This document shows positions 1-11,125 of a stretch of 64,000 nt of DNA, piece by piece. Within the stretch, counting starts at the first letter, position 1, and every line of letters begins with the position of its first letter. Location: the NCBI GenBank assembly GCA_936450465.1, contig OW388292.1:10187756-10251755 (forward strand), written 5' to 3'. The translations under genes and the position numbers were made by a program. This DNA is from Gibbula magus (lineage: Eukaryota; Mollusca; Gastropoda; Trochida; Trochidae). The notes beneath the pieces were generated by a model. That model did not search any database. It saw nothing but the letters and a program-made list of their open reading frames with translations, and had not been told where the DNA came from.

Positions 1-380
1 TCATTCTCCAGAAAACCACGTTGGTGGCACAGGAGCGAATATAATTAATCCATATACAGTAATAAATGATAAAAAAAAATACTACAGCATGACTGTAATT
101 ATTCTAACTATTTCTCATAAGAGATGATACCTTTCATACGAATTTGTATAAATCAGCAATTTCTATAGTGTCATTGGTAGAGAATAATATAACACAATTT
201 TGCAGACATGGATATAGTGTTTCAAGTGATAGAATATATTTATTGTTCTCGCATCAGATAAACTTGTAATTCAAATATATAATGAAATTCAGCAGCAATA
301 GGTACAGATTGACATAATTTTCCCAGCAGCCAGTTTGAATTGGCAGATTGTGGTTACATGTGATAAATCATATACCCCGT
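1..380. other. AT-rich sequence, nothing recognised
   Basis: AT-rich sequence without a convincing exon, RNA gene or repeat boundary that I can see. Confidence 0.5.
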
Positions 381-1396
381 TTACACCAACCCCGTTCTCA
401 CTACGTTCTTGAATTTTTCGTGCACAGTTTCCACCCCGTCCATCCCGTCCACACACAGATGTAACTCGACCACAGTACGCCCCTTTCAGTTGCTGTCTCA
501 TGTAAATTTGTTCCAAATAAAATTTATTGTTCCTAAGAAGATGTTACTGTGTTCTTACTCAGGTCTAAAAGTTCACAATACGTCCTCGTTACGTTCTATC
601 CGTTTGAGAAATTCTCACACAGTTTGTACTCCTTTGGCAATCCGATAAGGAAAGACGGGTATGAATACATGCGTTTTGATACGTCCATCATTTGGGATTC
701 ATAGTCAACATGTAAAACATCTTGCAGCTGTAAACATGTAGAATGTTTGGGTTTTTAAAAATTTTGGATAGTAGCCGAGCAACAAGACAAGTGTTGTTTG
801 GTTTATACACATTTCGTTCATGAAGACACATTTTTAGGAACACGTTTTCGGATTTCAGGAACTTTTTGGGACTAGAAATGGATTACCTATGACCAATCTA
901 TTTTGTCCACACTAATTCATTGACGATTTAAACTGTTTAACATTGAAACTGAGGACGGGCAGGAACGTGCTGGATATTTACATACACGAGCCCAGGACGT
1001 GATTGCGGTACAAGAACAAGGTACTAAGAACGAAATGAAAACGTGATGTACACGAGAAGAACTGTCTGAAAACCAGTTGATCGGGAGACACACGGGTTAG
1101 AACGGTATTGTGCGTATGAGGATCGAGATAGGTCTAGTTGAGAACTGATAAAAACTGACTGATAACGGATTTGAACTGATTGAAAACGTAATAAACGAGC
1201 AATATCATCCCATCTAAACGTGGTAACAACTGTCAGAGAACTGGGTAAAGACTAGATGGACTTCCTGAGAACTGTCTGTAAACGTATTTGGATCGTAGTA
1301 TGGAAAATTATTAAAAACAGGTTCCCGTTCCGTTCGAGGTCGTTTTACAATATTTTTTTGACGGAGTAGAACGTAGTGAGAACTACCTTGGTGTTA
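381..1396. repeat. Inverted-repeat-bounded nonautonomous element, about 1 kb
   Basis: The two ends are inverted copies over about 29 bp. A 16-bp core, GTTCTCACTACGTTCT, lies at 394-409 and its exact reverse complement at 1368-1383. Outside the core, the left TTACACCAA matches the reverse complement of the right TTGGTGTTA with one mismatch. The interior is noncoding and full of short recurring words such as ACGTTCT and GAACTG. Related ends occur at 4074-4146 and, inverted, at 37100-37160. It is probably a nonautonomous DNA transposon. No target duplication or transposase was identified, so the superfamily is unknown. Confidence 0.55.
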
Positions 1397-1522
1397 CTCA
1401 GGCATTAGACACGCTTTTGGTGATACGATAAGAGATTGAATGTACATGAATGAATTGATTTGGTACATTTCAGCTAAAAAATAACATTCATCAGGTTAAA
1501 TGGGAAGCGAATAACCGTTCAC

Positions 1523-1590
1523 CTTTCCTGCAATCTAGGGATTTCCATCCAGGTATACACCCTAGGTCACATGACCCTGTCAGGTAATCA
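1523..1590 (-). pseudogene. 3' half of an EGF-like exon copy
   Basis: On the minus strand this reads TGSCDLG-C-PGW-(5)-C followed by an AAAG/GTGAAC donor, the second half of an EGF-like module. It aligns with the second half of the exon at 2152-2295, and the similarity continues into the flanking intron (about 1490-1523). It keeps the Cys of the C-x-PGW loop that the 2152-2295 exon has lost. No matching 5' half or acceptor is seen upstream on the minus strand, so I read it as a truncated duplicate. It could also be a short exon that uses a CCTGACAG acceptor inside the copy. Confidence 0.45.
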
Positions 1591-1738
1591 CATAAATAGC
1601 GAAAACATCATTAATTCACCATTACTCCTTCCTTTATATGGTTTTGTCCTTATGTTGCCTAAGAACATATATATAATTCATTTTCATTTTGAAAAATGCA
1701 CACGAATTTTCCCAATTACTTTACCTTAATCTTTCCAT

Positions 1739-1757
1739 TATATATATATATATATAT
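1739..1757. repeat. (AT)n microsatellite
   Basis: Short uninterrupted TA dinucleotide run just downstream (minus-strand sense) of an EGF-like exon. Confidence 0.9.
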
Positions 1758-1795
1758 CAATATTTATTTGTAATTTGTGTATATCTTTCACTCAC

Positions 1796-1944
1796 CAACA
1801 GCCTGCAGACACTGTGAACCTTCACACCCTGTCCCACGAAGTCACAGAGTCCAGTTGTAGGGTCGCAGCCTGATTGGTTCATACAATGTCTGGCGTTGCA
1901 GGAACCTGCACAATTAGGTCCGAATTCTTCTCCCTCGACGCATT
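1796..1944 (-). CDS. EGF-like domain exon (MEGF / scavenger receptor F-like), possibly decayed
   Basis: The minus-strand reading carries GPNCAGSCNARHCMNQSGC followed by D-x-TTGLCD. This is the C-x3-C-x4-HC-x5-C-x5-TG-x-C spacing of EGF-like modules in molluscan MEGF10/11- or SREC-type receptors, which are extracellular and repeat such modules. The acceptor ATAG/AATGCGTC starts in phase 1, and the donor is TTG/GTGAGT. The exon is 149 nt, so it would leave in phase 0, whereas such exons are normally phase 1-1. The last third (GQGVKVHSVC) lacks the usual C-x-PGW. It may be a diverged terminal exon or a decaying one. No neighbouring kinase, transmembrane or signal-peptide exon is visible. Confidence 0.5.
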
Positions 1945-2151
1945 CTATAAAAGTGAAAATCATGTGTGAGAATAAATGTTTAATGAAATACCGTTTAGCT
2001 GATATACTCGAGAATGAGAAGCATAAAATTATTGCTATAGAAATTCTGTTATACCAAAGGGACTCAATGGTGGATATTAAACTACATAAAACATACGTTT
2101 GTTACAATTGATACAATTATCAGGTTGATTGGGAAGGGATTACTGGTTCAC

Positions 2152-2295
2152 CTTTAGTGCAATCTATGTATTTCCAATCTGGCTCAGAGCCTAGGTCACA
2201 TGACCCTGTCACGTGATCACATGTGGAGTTCTCCATACAGTGTCTGTTTGTACATTTTTGGGAACAATTCAGTCCGTAAGTAGAGCTTGGACACT
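2152..2295 (-). CDS. EGF-like domain exon, phase 1-1 (MEGF / scavenger receptor F-like)
   Basis: The exon is 144 nt and both splice phases are 1 (acceptor TCAACAG/AGTGTCC, donor AAAG/GTGAAC), the usual architecture of exchangeable EGF-like modules. The translation includes YGLNCSQKCTNRHCMENSTC and then TGSCD, matching EGF-like repeats of molluscan MEGF/Tie-like receptors. The family position of the sixth Cys (GC-PGW) reads GSEPDW here, a Cys-to-Ser change (TCT for TGT) that would remove one disulphide. It lies about 200 bp upstream (minus sense) of the 1796-1944 exon and could be transcribed with it. The rest of the gene is outside the window or absent, so the function is inferred only from the module type. 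Confidence 0.6.
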
Positions 2296-2384
2296 CTGTT
2301 GATAAAAACAAAATATAATTAAACATCAATTGGTATAGGCATTAAAGAGGGGGGCTCTGTCAGAGTAACAATCATGTTATAAGT

Positions 2385-2415
2385 AAACTGAAGTACAAAA
2401 GAAAGTACACACCCA
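2385..2415 (+). repeat. Tc1 left inner terminal repeat
   Basis: 31 bp, exact reverse complement of 3888-3918. Contains AAGTACAAAAGAAAGTAC. Confidence 0.9.
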
Positions 2416-2659
2416 CATATTTTCCTATTATTTCATATTCATTTACAAAGTAGCATTTCTTTATGCTCTTTCCTAATGTTTCGAACGGAAACAATGAAAT
2501 CATATCGTCAAAACGCATCCGAGGCATGTCGGTTCAGGTAAAAGTGATTTTTTCGAAAATCAGGTTTTTTTCAATTTCTACATGACTTAGGCGCGCTCAG
2601 GGTATAAAACCACCGAATTCTACCATTCACTACTAGTGTTCCGAAAAAAGCACGAGAAA

Positions 2660-3664
2660 ATGCCACGTTTAACAGCAGCAGAGCGAGAAAGAGTCCTTGG
2701 AATGTCTGAAGTTGGAGTTTCAAACAGCCAAATTGCCAGAAGGTTTGGCTGCACCAGACAAACGGTCATTCGACTCCTTCAACGTCATAATCAGACTGGC
2801 CAGACATCGGACCGTCCTAGAAGTGGAAGACCGAGGGTGACGACCCCCGCTAAAGACCGTTATCTGCGCACACTGCATCTGCGGGACAGATTCGTCACCA
2901 TGACGTCAACGGCATCGACGGCGTTAGGACACCACATCAGCAGAAACACTGTCATGAGACGTCTTCGAGCTGCCGGTATTCGGGTTTACCGACCGTTCCG
3001 CGGAATGACCCTGACTCGCGAACATCGCCTGGACCGTCTACGCTGGGCAAGGAGAGTTAGACGCTGGCAACGTCGTGATTGGGCAAGAGTGATCTTCAGC
3101 GACGAAAGTCGATTCAACCTCTTCACAGCAGACGGCAGAGTTAGGATTTACAAGCGTGGAGGCGAGAGATAGGCTGCAGCGTGTGTCCAAGAAGTGGTAC
3201 TCTATGGCGGTGGCAGCGTCATGGTCTCGGGCTGGATCTGTGGCGACCAGAAGACCGATTTGGTGACAAGTCGCCAGACCCTTACATCCCAGAGATACAG
3301 GGATCAAGTGTTGCAGCCTGTGGTTGTCCCCTTCATACAAAGGCAGCAGCAAGGGATGATTTACCAACACGATAACGCCAGACCACATACTGCCAGGATC
3401 ACCATGGACTTGTTCAACCAACAAAACATCCAGGTTTTGCCTTGGCCATCACGCTCCCCTGATTTATCCCCCATCGAGCATATTTGGGACCATATGGGAA
3501 GACAACTTAGACGTCGCCCACAGCAACCAGTCAACCTACAACAGCTGGAACAGGCACTACATGAACAGTGGCAACGTATCACTAATGACGTCATCCGACG
3601 TATTACTTTCTCAATGAGGAGACGTGTCTTTGCTTGCATTAACAGTAATGGGGGTCACACCTGA
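2660..3664 (+). pseudogene. Tc1 transposase (DD34E), one in-frame amber stop
   Basis: This transposase would cut and paste its element at TA sites. An N-terminal paired-like helix-turn-helix region (MPRLTAAERERV..., RRFGCTRQTVIRLLQ) is followed by the GRPR motif. The catalytic triad is D in FSDESRFN (codon 3101), D in HDNARPHTA (3371) and E in SPDLSPIEHIWD (3476), with 34 residues between the second D and the E. The start is taken at ATG 2660 because the reading upstream begins at a GTG. The full span is about 334 codons, normal for Tc1. The only visible lesion is TAG at 3170-3172, where the family has Tyr (GERY). The same frame continues intact on both sides, so this is a nonsense change and not a frameshift. 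Confidence 0.85.
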
Positions 3665-3887
3665 TACTAACTCCTCATTTATGGACATCAGACCACGGAA
3701 TGTTGCAGAAACAATGAGTGTAAATTTCAAAATATACCCCTAGTGGACACTAAGAGAAGTAGAGAAGTGATGTGTGAAGTGAGAAGTAAATACCTGTCCT
3801 TGCCATGTTTGAAAATGGTTCACTATTAATATTAAACCTTTGAAATGCTGGAAATTTTGTCCTGTTGTCTTTTATTAACAAATTACT

Positions 3888-3918
3888 TGGGTGTGTACTT
3901 TCTTTTGTACTTCAGTTT
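3888..3918 (-). repeat. Tc1 right inner terminal repeat
   Basis: 31 bp, exact reverse complement of 2385-2415. Confidence 0.9.
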
Positions 3919-4073
3919 ATAACACTATCAAGTTATACTGAGGGACATATTTTAAGGAGTTTAGTTTGGACACTTTGAAAAAGAAAAGCGCACATTCACT
4001 CTAACGTAACAATAGTAAGAAGCTGAACCCAACAATATTTGAATTTTGAAAGTTAATTCAAAGGTACCAGTTC

Positions 4074-4146
4074 CTGTCCCGTTCGAGGTCGTTTTACAAT
4101 AATGTTTGGACGGAGTAGAACGTAGTGAGTACTACCTTGGTGTAAT
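4074..4146 (+). repeat. Solo end of the 381-1396 element family
   Basis: About 73 bp nearly identical to 1322-1396. Shared pieces include GTTCGAGGTCGTTTTACAAT and GTAGAACGTAGTGAG-ACTAC. No opposite end is seen nearby. Confidence 0.7.
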
Positions 4147-4476
4147 TAGTAATGGTAATGAGATTCTCTTTGGGAAGGATAGATAAGTGTCAAAATATGG
4201 ATTAGGCTTAAGATAAAAGGTATACCAAAAAAAGAATTTGTAACAATTATTCGCTCACAAGTTACTCTTTGAGGACTTACAGGTTTCATACAACTTGAAA
4301 CACGCCCTAACCATGATCCCTAGATATGCCGTTTGTTGGTAAGACCTATTTATGAACTTACATTGTTCATGGAAACATGAGTTTAACACTGATTGGAAGC
4401 ATATAGAATTTCTTTTCTGGACAAAAATCTCCCAAACAATACATGCTAACTGCTAAATTTGCTAAATTTGATATAT

Positions 4477-4570
4477 AGAAATTATTACCCCAGGAAGTGT
4501 CTCATATGACATTAACGAAACGAGAGTTTCGTAAAAGTCATCTGGCACATTTTTTAGAGTAATAATTTCT
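4477..4570. repeat. Foldback hairpin element, 94 bp
   Basis: An imperfect palindrome over its whole length: AGAAATTATTAC at the left pairs with GTAATAATTTCT at the right, and the centre is ACGAAAC-GAGA-GTTTCGT. It is a small MITE or a structured noncoding element. Confidence 0.6.
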
Positions 4571-4703
4571 TTATAACCCAACCTGTTTCATTTGAAATAA
4601 TAGTCAGGAGACGAACCACTTCTCTTGTGAAGGCAAGCCACGGTTGTTGTATGACGTCACAGACAACAATATACGTGAAGTCGCGTTGCACATGTGCTCA
4701 TAT

Positions 4704-4806
4704 CAATACTATTAAAGCTATCTGAGTGCTAAGATAGTCGTAAGTTAATGTCAATGTATGGCACCTGCGACTATCTTAGCAATAAGAGAGCTTCGAAAAT
4801 ATGGAC
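4704..4806. repeat. Hairpin MITE, GCTAAGATAGTCGTAAG family, copy 1
   Basis: The arms carry GTGCTAAGATAGTCGTAAG and its near complement (GCGACTATCTTAGC), then AGAGAGCTTCGAAAATAT. A second copy lies at 19403-19511. Confidence 0.75.
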
Positions 4807-4889
4807 AATGCCCTTTAAAAGGTGTAAAAACCTATATTAGAACTTGGCTTGTGCTGTTTCCTTTGAAGAATAACATGGACAGTGACCCT

Positions 4890-5110
4890 ATGAGGAAGTC
4901 AATTGTCTGAAACATATCCCCTGTATGCATTGCGGTGAAACATTGAGTGGGTACTGCACTCAAATTCAGTGTAACATTGCAACCAAAACTTACTGAGTGT
5001 AGGACAGTTCTCTACCGAAGACAAAATTGCTGTGCCCCTGGCTGGATTCGAACCTTGGACCCCTTGCTCCAAAGCCGAATGCACTAACCTCTGCGCTATC
5101 TCGCCCCCTA
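4890..5110 (-). mobile_element. tRNA-derived SINE
   Basis: Read on the minus strand, the head (5108 to about 5033) has an A-box-like TAGCGCAGAGGTTAGTGC (5081-5098) and a perfect B box GGTTCGAATCC (5044-5054), the internal Pol III promoter. The T-stem pairs only at its inner two positions and there is a long unrelated body down to about 4890, so this is a SINE and not a working tRNA gene. The tail boundary is not clear. Confidence 0.6.
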
Positions 5111-6667
5111 TGCCAACTATTATATTAAATCTGATTTATGTTTTGAAGTGTTGGTCTAATTATTACTTAGCACAATATATGTATAATGATCATAATGTCC
5201 TTCCTCATATGTAGCTCTAGAACTTGAAACCCTGCTTTTATAAAACAGCAATGCTAATCAGCAGGACAATACATTGATGTGCCTGTTTAACTTTTGAATC
5301 TTCTTTGACTTATGTTGGATGCAGGGATATATGAGTGGCTTTACTCACTAATTCTCATCTAAGTATCATGTACTGGTATATGTTCAAAAGACAAATCAAA
5401 TGTTTTTAAAAATGTTCATATGTAAATGAATGATTTTTCTATATAATTATTTGATCATGTGTGCAATCATGGAATTTGGCAAGTTGACTTTATATGGCTG
5501 GCGTTGTGTCATCTCTACAGTACAGTAAGACAACACTTTACTTCGCGTTTTAAATGTTTTTTGTACTATGATGGATGTTAAGGGAATACATTATCAAGGA
5601 TTCGTGATCAGTCAGTCCTGAATGACTTTTATGAAAGGAAGATCGACTTGTTTTAAAACCCTTGATCATGGAGTAGTTGTTTGTTTTTCAATCTGTGCAA
5701 TCATATCAAATGAAGCCGTGTAATGATTACAATAAGTGATTGATTTCTTGGTTTCTTCTTATGTTGAATCTCAACATTGTGAATGTTACTCTCTCGTCAC
5801 ATTCAGTCACGTTGTAAAATAATATTTCATAATATAACATTATACAGGGGCAGTAGTGTTCGTGTGTATCGAAGAGAATATTGATAATACCAAACGATTG
5901 TAGGCATGTTTTCAGCCCATTAGTTTGGATTTTGCAGCTTAACGTTTTATAAATCGAGCTTGAAGTTACAGGCAAGAAAGATTACAACATCTGAGATGAA
6001 TAAAGTTGTTTTTTTATTCTTCTCCTCCAGTGCAATCCAGAGAAAACCTGTTTAACTTTAGCCTTGTAAGTGAGTTTAACATGAATGGTGATTGATCATG
6101 GCTTGCTGAGCAGAGTGTCGATAGATTAAAAAGAAACTATACAAAGGATATCTGTCTTTTCTTGACTAATACAATGTTTGTGTTATCGAGTGAAGTAGAA
6201 GGTTTATATTTTCACGAGTCGTACAGCCACTGGTGGAAATATATAACCTGTCTACCTCACGAGATGAGATAAACATGATATTTGTCAAGGATTGACATAT
6301 ATACTATTTAATATATGATGTTATCCTTGTAATAACGTCAAACAGGGTCGTGGTAGGCCCCTAGGAACATTCTGTCCCCGCGGTAACAATGGGACGTCAT
6401 AAGCCAATTCGCTACGTCAGACCATTGTTTTATTAGTCAAATAATATCAGTCACACACCACAATTTAAGTTATTTCACTGTTGGTTGATAGAGAGTTCAT
6501 TTCACAGCAACTTCCAAACGCAGGGCATAACTCTTGCCAGTCTCCATTACTGGCTGATTTAGGCCTTGCAGTAATTCCCTCGCTATGCCGTGCCAAGATA
6601 GTGGGTCTCTACACCTGAAATGCATAGTGGGCCCCAATTTCCTAGCACAGACATCTTAAGGAAATAC

Positions 6668-6669
<2 letters not shown>
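5111..6669. other. Intergenic/intronic sequence, nothing recognised
   Basis: AT-rich sequence with stops in all frames and only short chance ORFs. I see no exon with both splice signals and conserved content. Confidence 0.5.

Positions 6670-6670
<1 letters not shown>

Positions 6671-6744
<74 letters not shown>
6671..6744. repeat. (AT)n microsatellite
   Basis: About 66 bp of uninterrupted AT, then GTATATAT. It is likely polymorphic and prone to polymerase slippage. Confidence 0.95.
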
Positions 6745-7879
6745 TTAATTATCCGTCTGCTGCAGCCAATCGCTATAGCGTCGTCTGAAAAGACTTTTAG
6801 AACTTTGCATGCTGCAAATCAAGTTGAAACAAGCATTCACAGTTGCAAACTTCGTAACCTGCCAATTACAAGAACATAAATTTTACACAATCAATATCCT
6901 GGAGTGTTTTAAGAGCAGCTTTAGGACGTTACCTGTCAAACTGTTGTATAGCTTCCTGTTTGAAAGTTGTCAACATACTGTTTTAATTTTAAACCGTTAA
7001 TATTACACGAGAGAGGATGTCAGAACTAGAAAAAATATACATATTTGTTTTACCGTATGAGAATTCAAAGCACATGGCGCAAAGGGAAAATACAAATAAT
7101 GGGGAGCAACTTTTTAAATAATCTCAATCGTAGTAAACACTGAATTGTGAAAAGCTTCAAGGCATCATTAATTCCCCCGACATCCTGTCAGTTTTCTTAC
7201 CCAGCAGCATCTTCAACACAAAGCAAATGTTAATTTTATCTGCAAAATTTTGATTTTGTATCTGTAATTGAAATTCAAAAACATACATTCAACATGGAGA
7301 AATGAATAAGAATTTTGATATATTCCCTCCCCTTGACACTTGATGAAATTAAGAACAAAGTGAATGCAATTTGTCAGTTACATGAGTGATATTTCACTGT
7401 GCAATATGAGAGACATGATGAAGTTGATGAAATCTTTTGATCTCGACGAACTCATTATAAGGCTAAATAATAATCTCCTACTCATTAAAATCATATGTTA
7501 ACTTTCTCATCAAGTACATATATACAACATCTTACCCATATGGGAAGAAAGACACAGGGTAATATATTTTCTGTAAGTCACACGGGAGTTACACCTTTTC
7601 CTGGCTTTTGATTGGCTGCTACAGAAAATAAACTTTTTCATTGGTTGCCGGAACTACTTCATTCATCTTTTCAGTTCATTCACTATTTTTTACACTCAAA
7701 CTCTCTTCTACACGAGAACAAGGAAAACGTAACCAAATGTACATTTATTTTTTATTAGCGATAAAGACGTTTCTATTATATCTACACACTTGTTGATAAT
7801 ATTTTAGAAAAACAAAAAAATACTTTGTTTAATAAGGTAAGATAATTCGTCTGCTAATGAGTTGCCGATGTAAACAAAC
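6745..7879. other. Intergenic sequence, nothing recognised
   Basis: AT-rich sequence without recognised coding or repeat structure. Confidence 0.5.
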
Positions 7880-7978
7880 ATGGCGTCATCCGCGGTATCG
7901 CCGATAAAAGTGAATGACCTCGTAAAGGTTGATGGAAGCATATTGGGAAGAGTGGTCAGAAGCGACGACGCATTCTAG
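7880..7978 (+). CDS. Small ORF, 32 residues, unassigned
   Basis: An ATG in good context (AAACATGG) opens a 32-codon frame, MASSAVSPIKVNDLVKVDGS and onward, ending at TAG. It has a locally higher GC content than its surroundings, and the amino-acid composition looks protein-like. I recognise no family. It could be a remnant of a first exon, a real microprotein, or chance. Confidence 0.2.
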   Translation: MASSAVSPIKVNDLVKVDGSILGRVVRSDDAF

Positions 7979-8667
7979 ATATCAAGCTCTGATTCTGATT
8001 AATAAACTGCTTGAGAACGTTCCAGTTTGAAAGATACTTAACTTTGACAAATATCCTGTCATGCAGTAGGCCTACTGCATACACGACTTCCGGTCGATTT
8101 CACTGAACAATAATATTCAAATGTTCGCGGTGTTCTTCACCTTGTGTTTCTTGTTAAAAAGTTGACAGTCAAATAAAACCACTGTCTGAGTTGATTTTAA
8201 AAATTGTTGTAGATAAAGAAAGAGTAGTTCGTTGTCTAGTACTATATTTTCAATCTTGACGAAGTTGATGGTCTCGCAATGTGATGCGACTGTCACACGT
8301 AACGTCTCGCCTTCAAATTGAACACCCGACTCTACCCCTCACATGGTTCGACAAATTACGTTTTAATTGCAATTATGAGTAAAAAAAGGCAAGAAGTTAG
8401 GTTCAGTAAACCGATTTAATGTACAATTACATGAATACATAATCTAACAATAATCTAAGGATAAGAATAACACATTATACTAAGGAACTTTTTGTTCTCG
8501 CGTAATGCATTTGTTTAAAAAGGTAGTGACGCGATGAAATTCCTGGAAATTTAGTCTCATCACACGCGAAGGGATACGGGGATTCCCCAACTACGGGTTT
8601 CCTTATAGAGGAACAGCTGATTTCTTTTTACGGATTTTTAGAATGAAAACGGATTTGGGTAAGATAA
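7979..8667. other. Intergenic sequence, nothing recognised
   Basis: Noncoding by eye. It includes a CpG-richer patch around 8270-8340 without an ORF. Confidence 0.5.
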
Positions 8668-8816
8668 ACAATAACCAACTCGTGAAGGGGAATGACAGAT
8701 TATCTTTCCCTCGTCATATCAATAAAGTAATTGCCTCGCGCAAGGCTCGGCAATTACGTAATTGATATGACTCGGGAAAGATAATCTGTCATTCCCCGTC
8801 ACTCGTTAGTTATTGT
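8668..8816. repeat. Long foldback MITE, 149 bp
   Basis: Near-perfect hairpin with arms of about 70 bp. ACAATAAC...GGGGAATGACAGATTATC at the left is complemented by GATAATCTGTCATTCCCC...GTTATTGT at the right, and the loop is at about 8738-8748. Confidence 0.85.
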
Positions 8817-11125
8817 CTAAGGATGTCACCAAACTGTCTGTGTTACCAATTTAATCTTATATAAGTAAGACCTAAAATGAATCCCAATGAAAGTCCTGGT
8901 TAGAACCATATTGACAGATGGTACATTATATGTACAATGTGCCCGTTTGGTAAAGGGGAAAACCATATTTCATTTATATACATTTATTGTGACTTCAATC
9001 TGTTCATAGCTTTTATTTAAAAAAATAAAATATATGACTCGTCAGTGAAAGTGATTCGAAATTCATTCTGATATAACAGGTATATTTTACAAGACTATAA
9101 CTTTTGTCCTTCACATAACCAATTGTTTCGTGACTCTGCCCCAGCTGGTTACAAGGTGAATATGTATACTACACATACAGTACATCGTATGTAGATATAA
9201 CATCTAGTAACCGTTATGCTCACAGTGATGTCCAGATATTAAAGAGTACCGAGGTGAATCCCCTCGGCGTCTGGCTGTTTGATATTTCCTTGATGGAGAC
9301 ATACAGAAAGGGCATCAAAAAGAGTATTACGTTCATGAGTTGTTCACATGTGCACAGTTCATTTCAAAAGAGTGAATATTGGTTCCTGACCGTCCACATT
9401 TCCTGCAAGGAACATGCATTTTAACTATAAAGAAAGGTGGAATCAATTCACAGTCCTGTTATATGCCTCTTATATTGTTACATTTGGAATAACACTACCT
9501 TCAATAGTACACATTCTTATACTTTTTCGGAATAGATTCTTATCGTTATTATGAATGCAACTTATGACTTTTACTTATTTATGGATAGTATGAAAGAGGG
9601 GTAACCCAAATAAAAGCGTCTTAGTGAAAATTAAAATGGAATGAAAGCACGTGTTCCTTAGCTTGAGCGACAGTTGCCAAACTAATCTGTAAGAGGGCTT
9701 GATTGATCAGTAGGTGAATAAACAAGATCAAGCTTGAATAAGTTTAGAAAATCCAAGGCAAACAATCAGAAAGAGTATTTAAGAGGATTTTGGTTGTGGC
9801 TGCCAATCATGTGTCACGTGTCCTCAATTACACAGCGATTTAATGCTTAAAGAAATAATTCTTTTATTACTTCAGTTGGCTTTGTGTGTCACATCATTGA
9901 TGTTGAGTCCTTCATATCTCATTGTGACACAGTTCTATCTTGATAACTTTTAAAAATGTGAATTTTCATTTTACAATATAGATTTGTAACACTTGAAATG
10001 AGGCCAGTATTTATTTTAGACTGATAAAGTTATATACATGTAACCAATCTTTCAAAATCAAAAACAATCTCGCTTTCGTTTTGCTTTTTGTATTTATTTG
10101 ATGTCATTGACGAGGAACACTTGTGTTTCTAAATAATATTCTGTTTTGGTAGATGCCCTACATTGCACAATATATATGTATTATATAGGAAATTCTGTAA
10201 CACGGTGTTTCATGAAAAATTTTTGCAGCTTGTGAAGTAAACACAAATCTGCAATTAACACCGATAATCTAAATGAACATTCAGACAAAGCAACTCAACA
10301 GAACTTCGCGCCTAAAGAAAGGTCACCAACAAGAATACAAGTTATTGTATCTACGAGTGATATATGACTGGGAAAAACTTCAATCATGGCTCCGGAAGTC
10401 AATTATTTTTTTAGAAGTATTACCTGTTCAAATTTCTGTACGCTAACTACATGTTGGCGAAATAAAAGACAGATAAAAACGAGATTGTTTGGTTTGTTTT
10501 ATGGCGTCCTACAGTAAGGATGCACCATCAAGGGTAATTTATTTAGACGATAAATATTTAATCTAAACGCCTAACATTCTGTCCAAAAATGATATTTAGT
10601 AAAAACACCCTAATTTGTAATAAAGGGCAAATATAGTTTCTGACTGAATTGCAGAAATTCAAAAGACATGACATTATTTGTCAAAACGCCTTAATTTGTG
10701 ATAAAGGGCAAAAAGGGATACTTACTTCTGATTAAGTGTGTTTCGCGAACTAGTTTGAATGACAATTTATAATCATTGAGAAAATAAGGTTATCGTTATT
10801 ATTTAAACTGGCTGACAGCTGGTTTTACCTATATGCCACTCGTGTTAACGTATTCAATAACAGTCAAGCATTAGTTTTTAATGTAGAAAACAGTTATACA
10901 CTGCTCATCTAAAGAATTTCTTAAGGCCTTTCAGTTTTACAAAACAAAAAGGCCAATCGTGAAAATATAACTTCGATTGACTGAAACGTATTGCTTACAA
11001 CGTAAATGATATTAAGTGTTTAGGACTGCCATTTGCTTTAACGTCTCTACGGGGTCCAGATAAGTGAGCACACTTTATTAATATTCTCGTTTCACTTGAA
11101 AATCGTGCGTTTTCCCGTGACTGTA
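8817..11125. other. Intergenic sequence, nothing recognised
   Basis: AT-rich. A short segment at 10500-10535 (TTTTATGGCGTCCTACAG) resembles 40430-40460, so another old dispersed repeat is probable. No coding content is seen. Confidence 0.45.

Larger units (their letters stand above)
2350..3950 (+). mobile_element. Tc1-family DNA transposon
   Basis: A DD34E transposase gene lies between inverted ends. A perfect 31-bp inverted repeat is at 2385-2415 and 3888-3918. Weaker similarity continues outward to about 2361 and 3940 (CAG-x-x-TAAC). The outer limits are approximate because I could not fix the TA target duplication. A TATAAAA-like sequence lies at about 2602, just before the reading frame. 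The single lesion in the transposase and the perfect inner repeats suggest a fairly recent copy. Confidence 0.85.

Noticed and set aside
3170..3194. Frameshift between two Tc1 transposase ORFs
   Set aside because: Both halves are in the same frame; the break is a single TAG codon.
3038..3639. Minus-strand ORFs over the Tc1 transposase
   Set aside because: Antisense shadows of a well-supported transposase frame.
5033..5108. Possible tRNA gene on the minus strand
   Set aside because: A and B boxes are present, but the T stem pairs at only two positions and a long unrelated body follows, so a SINE fits better.
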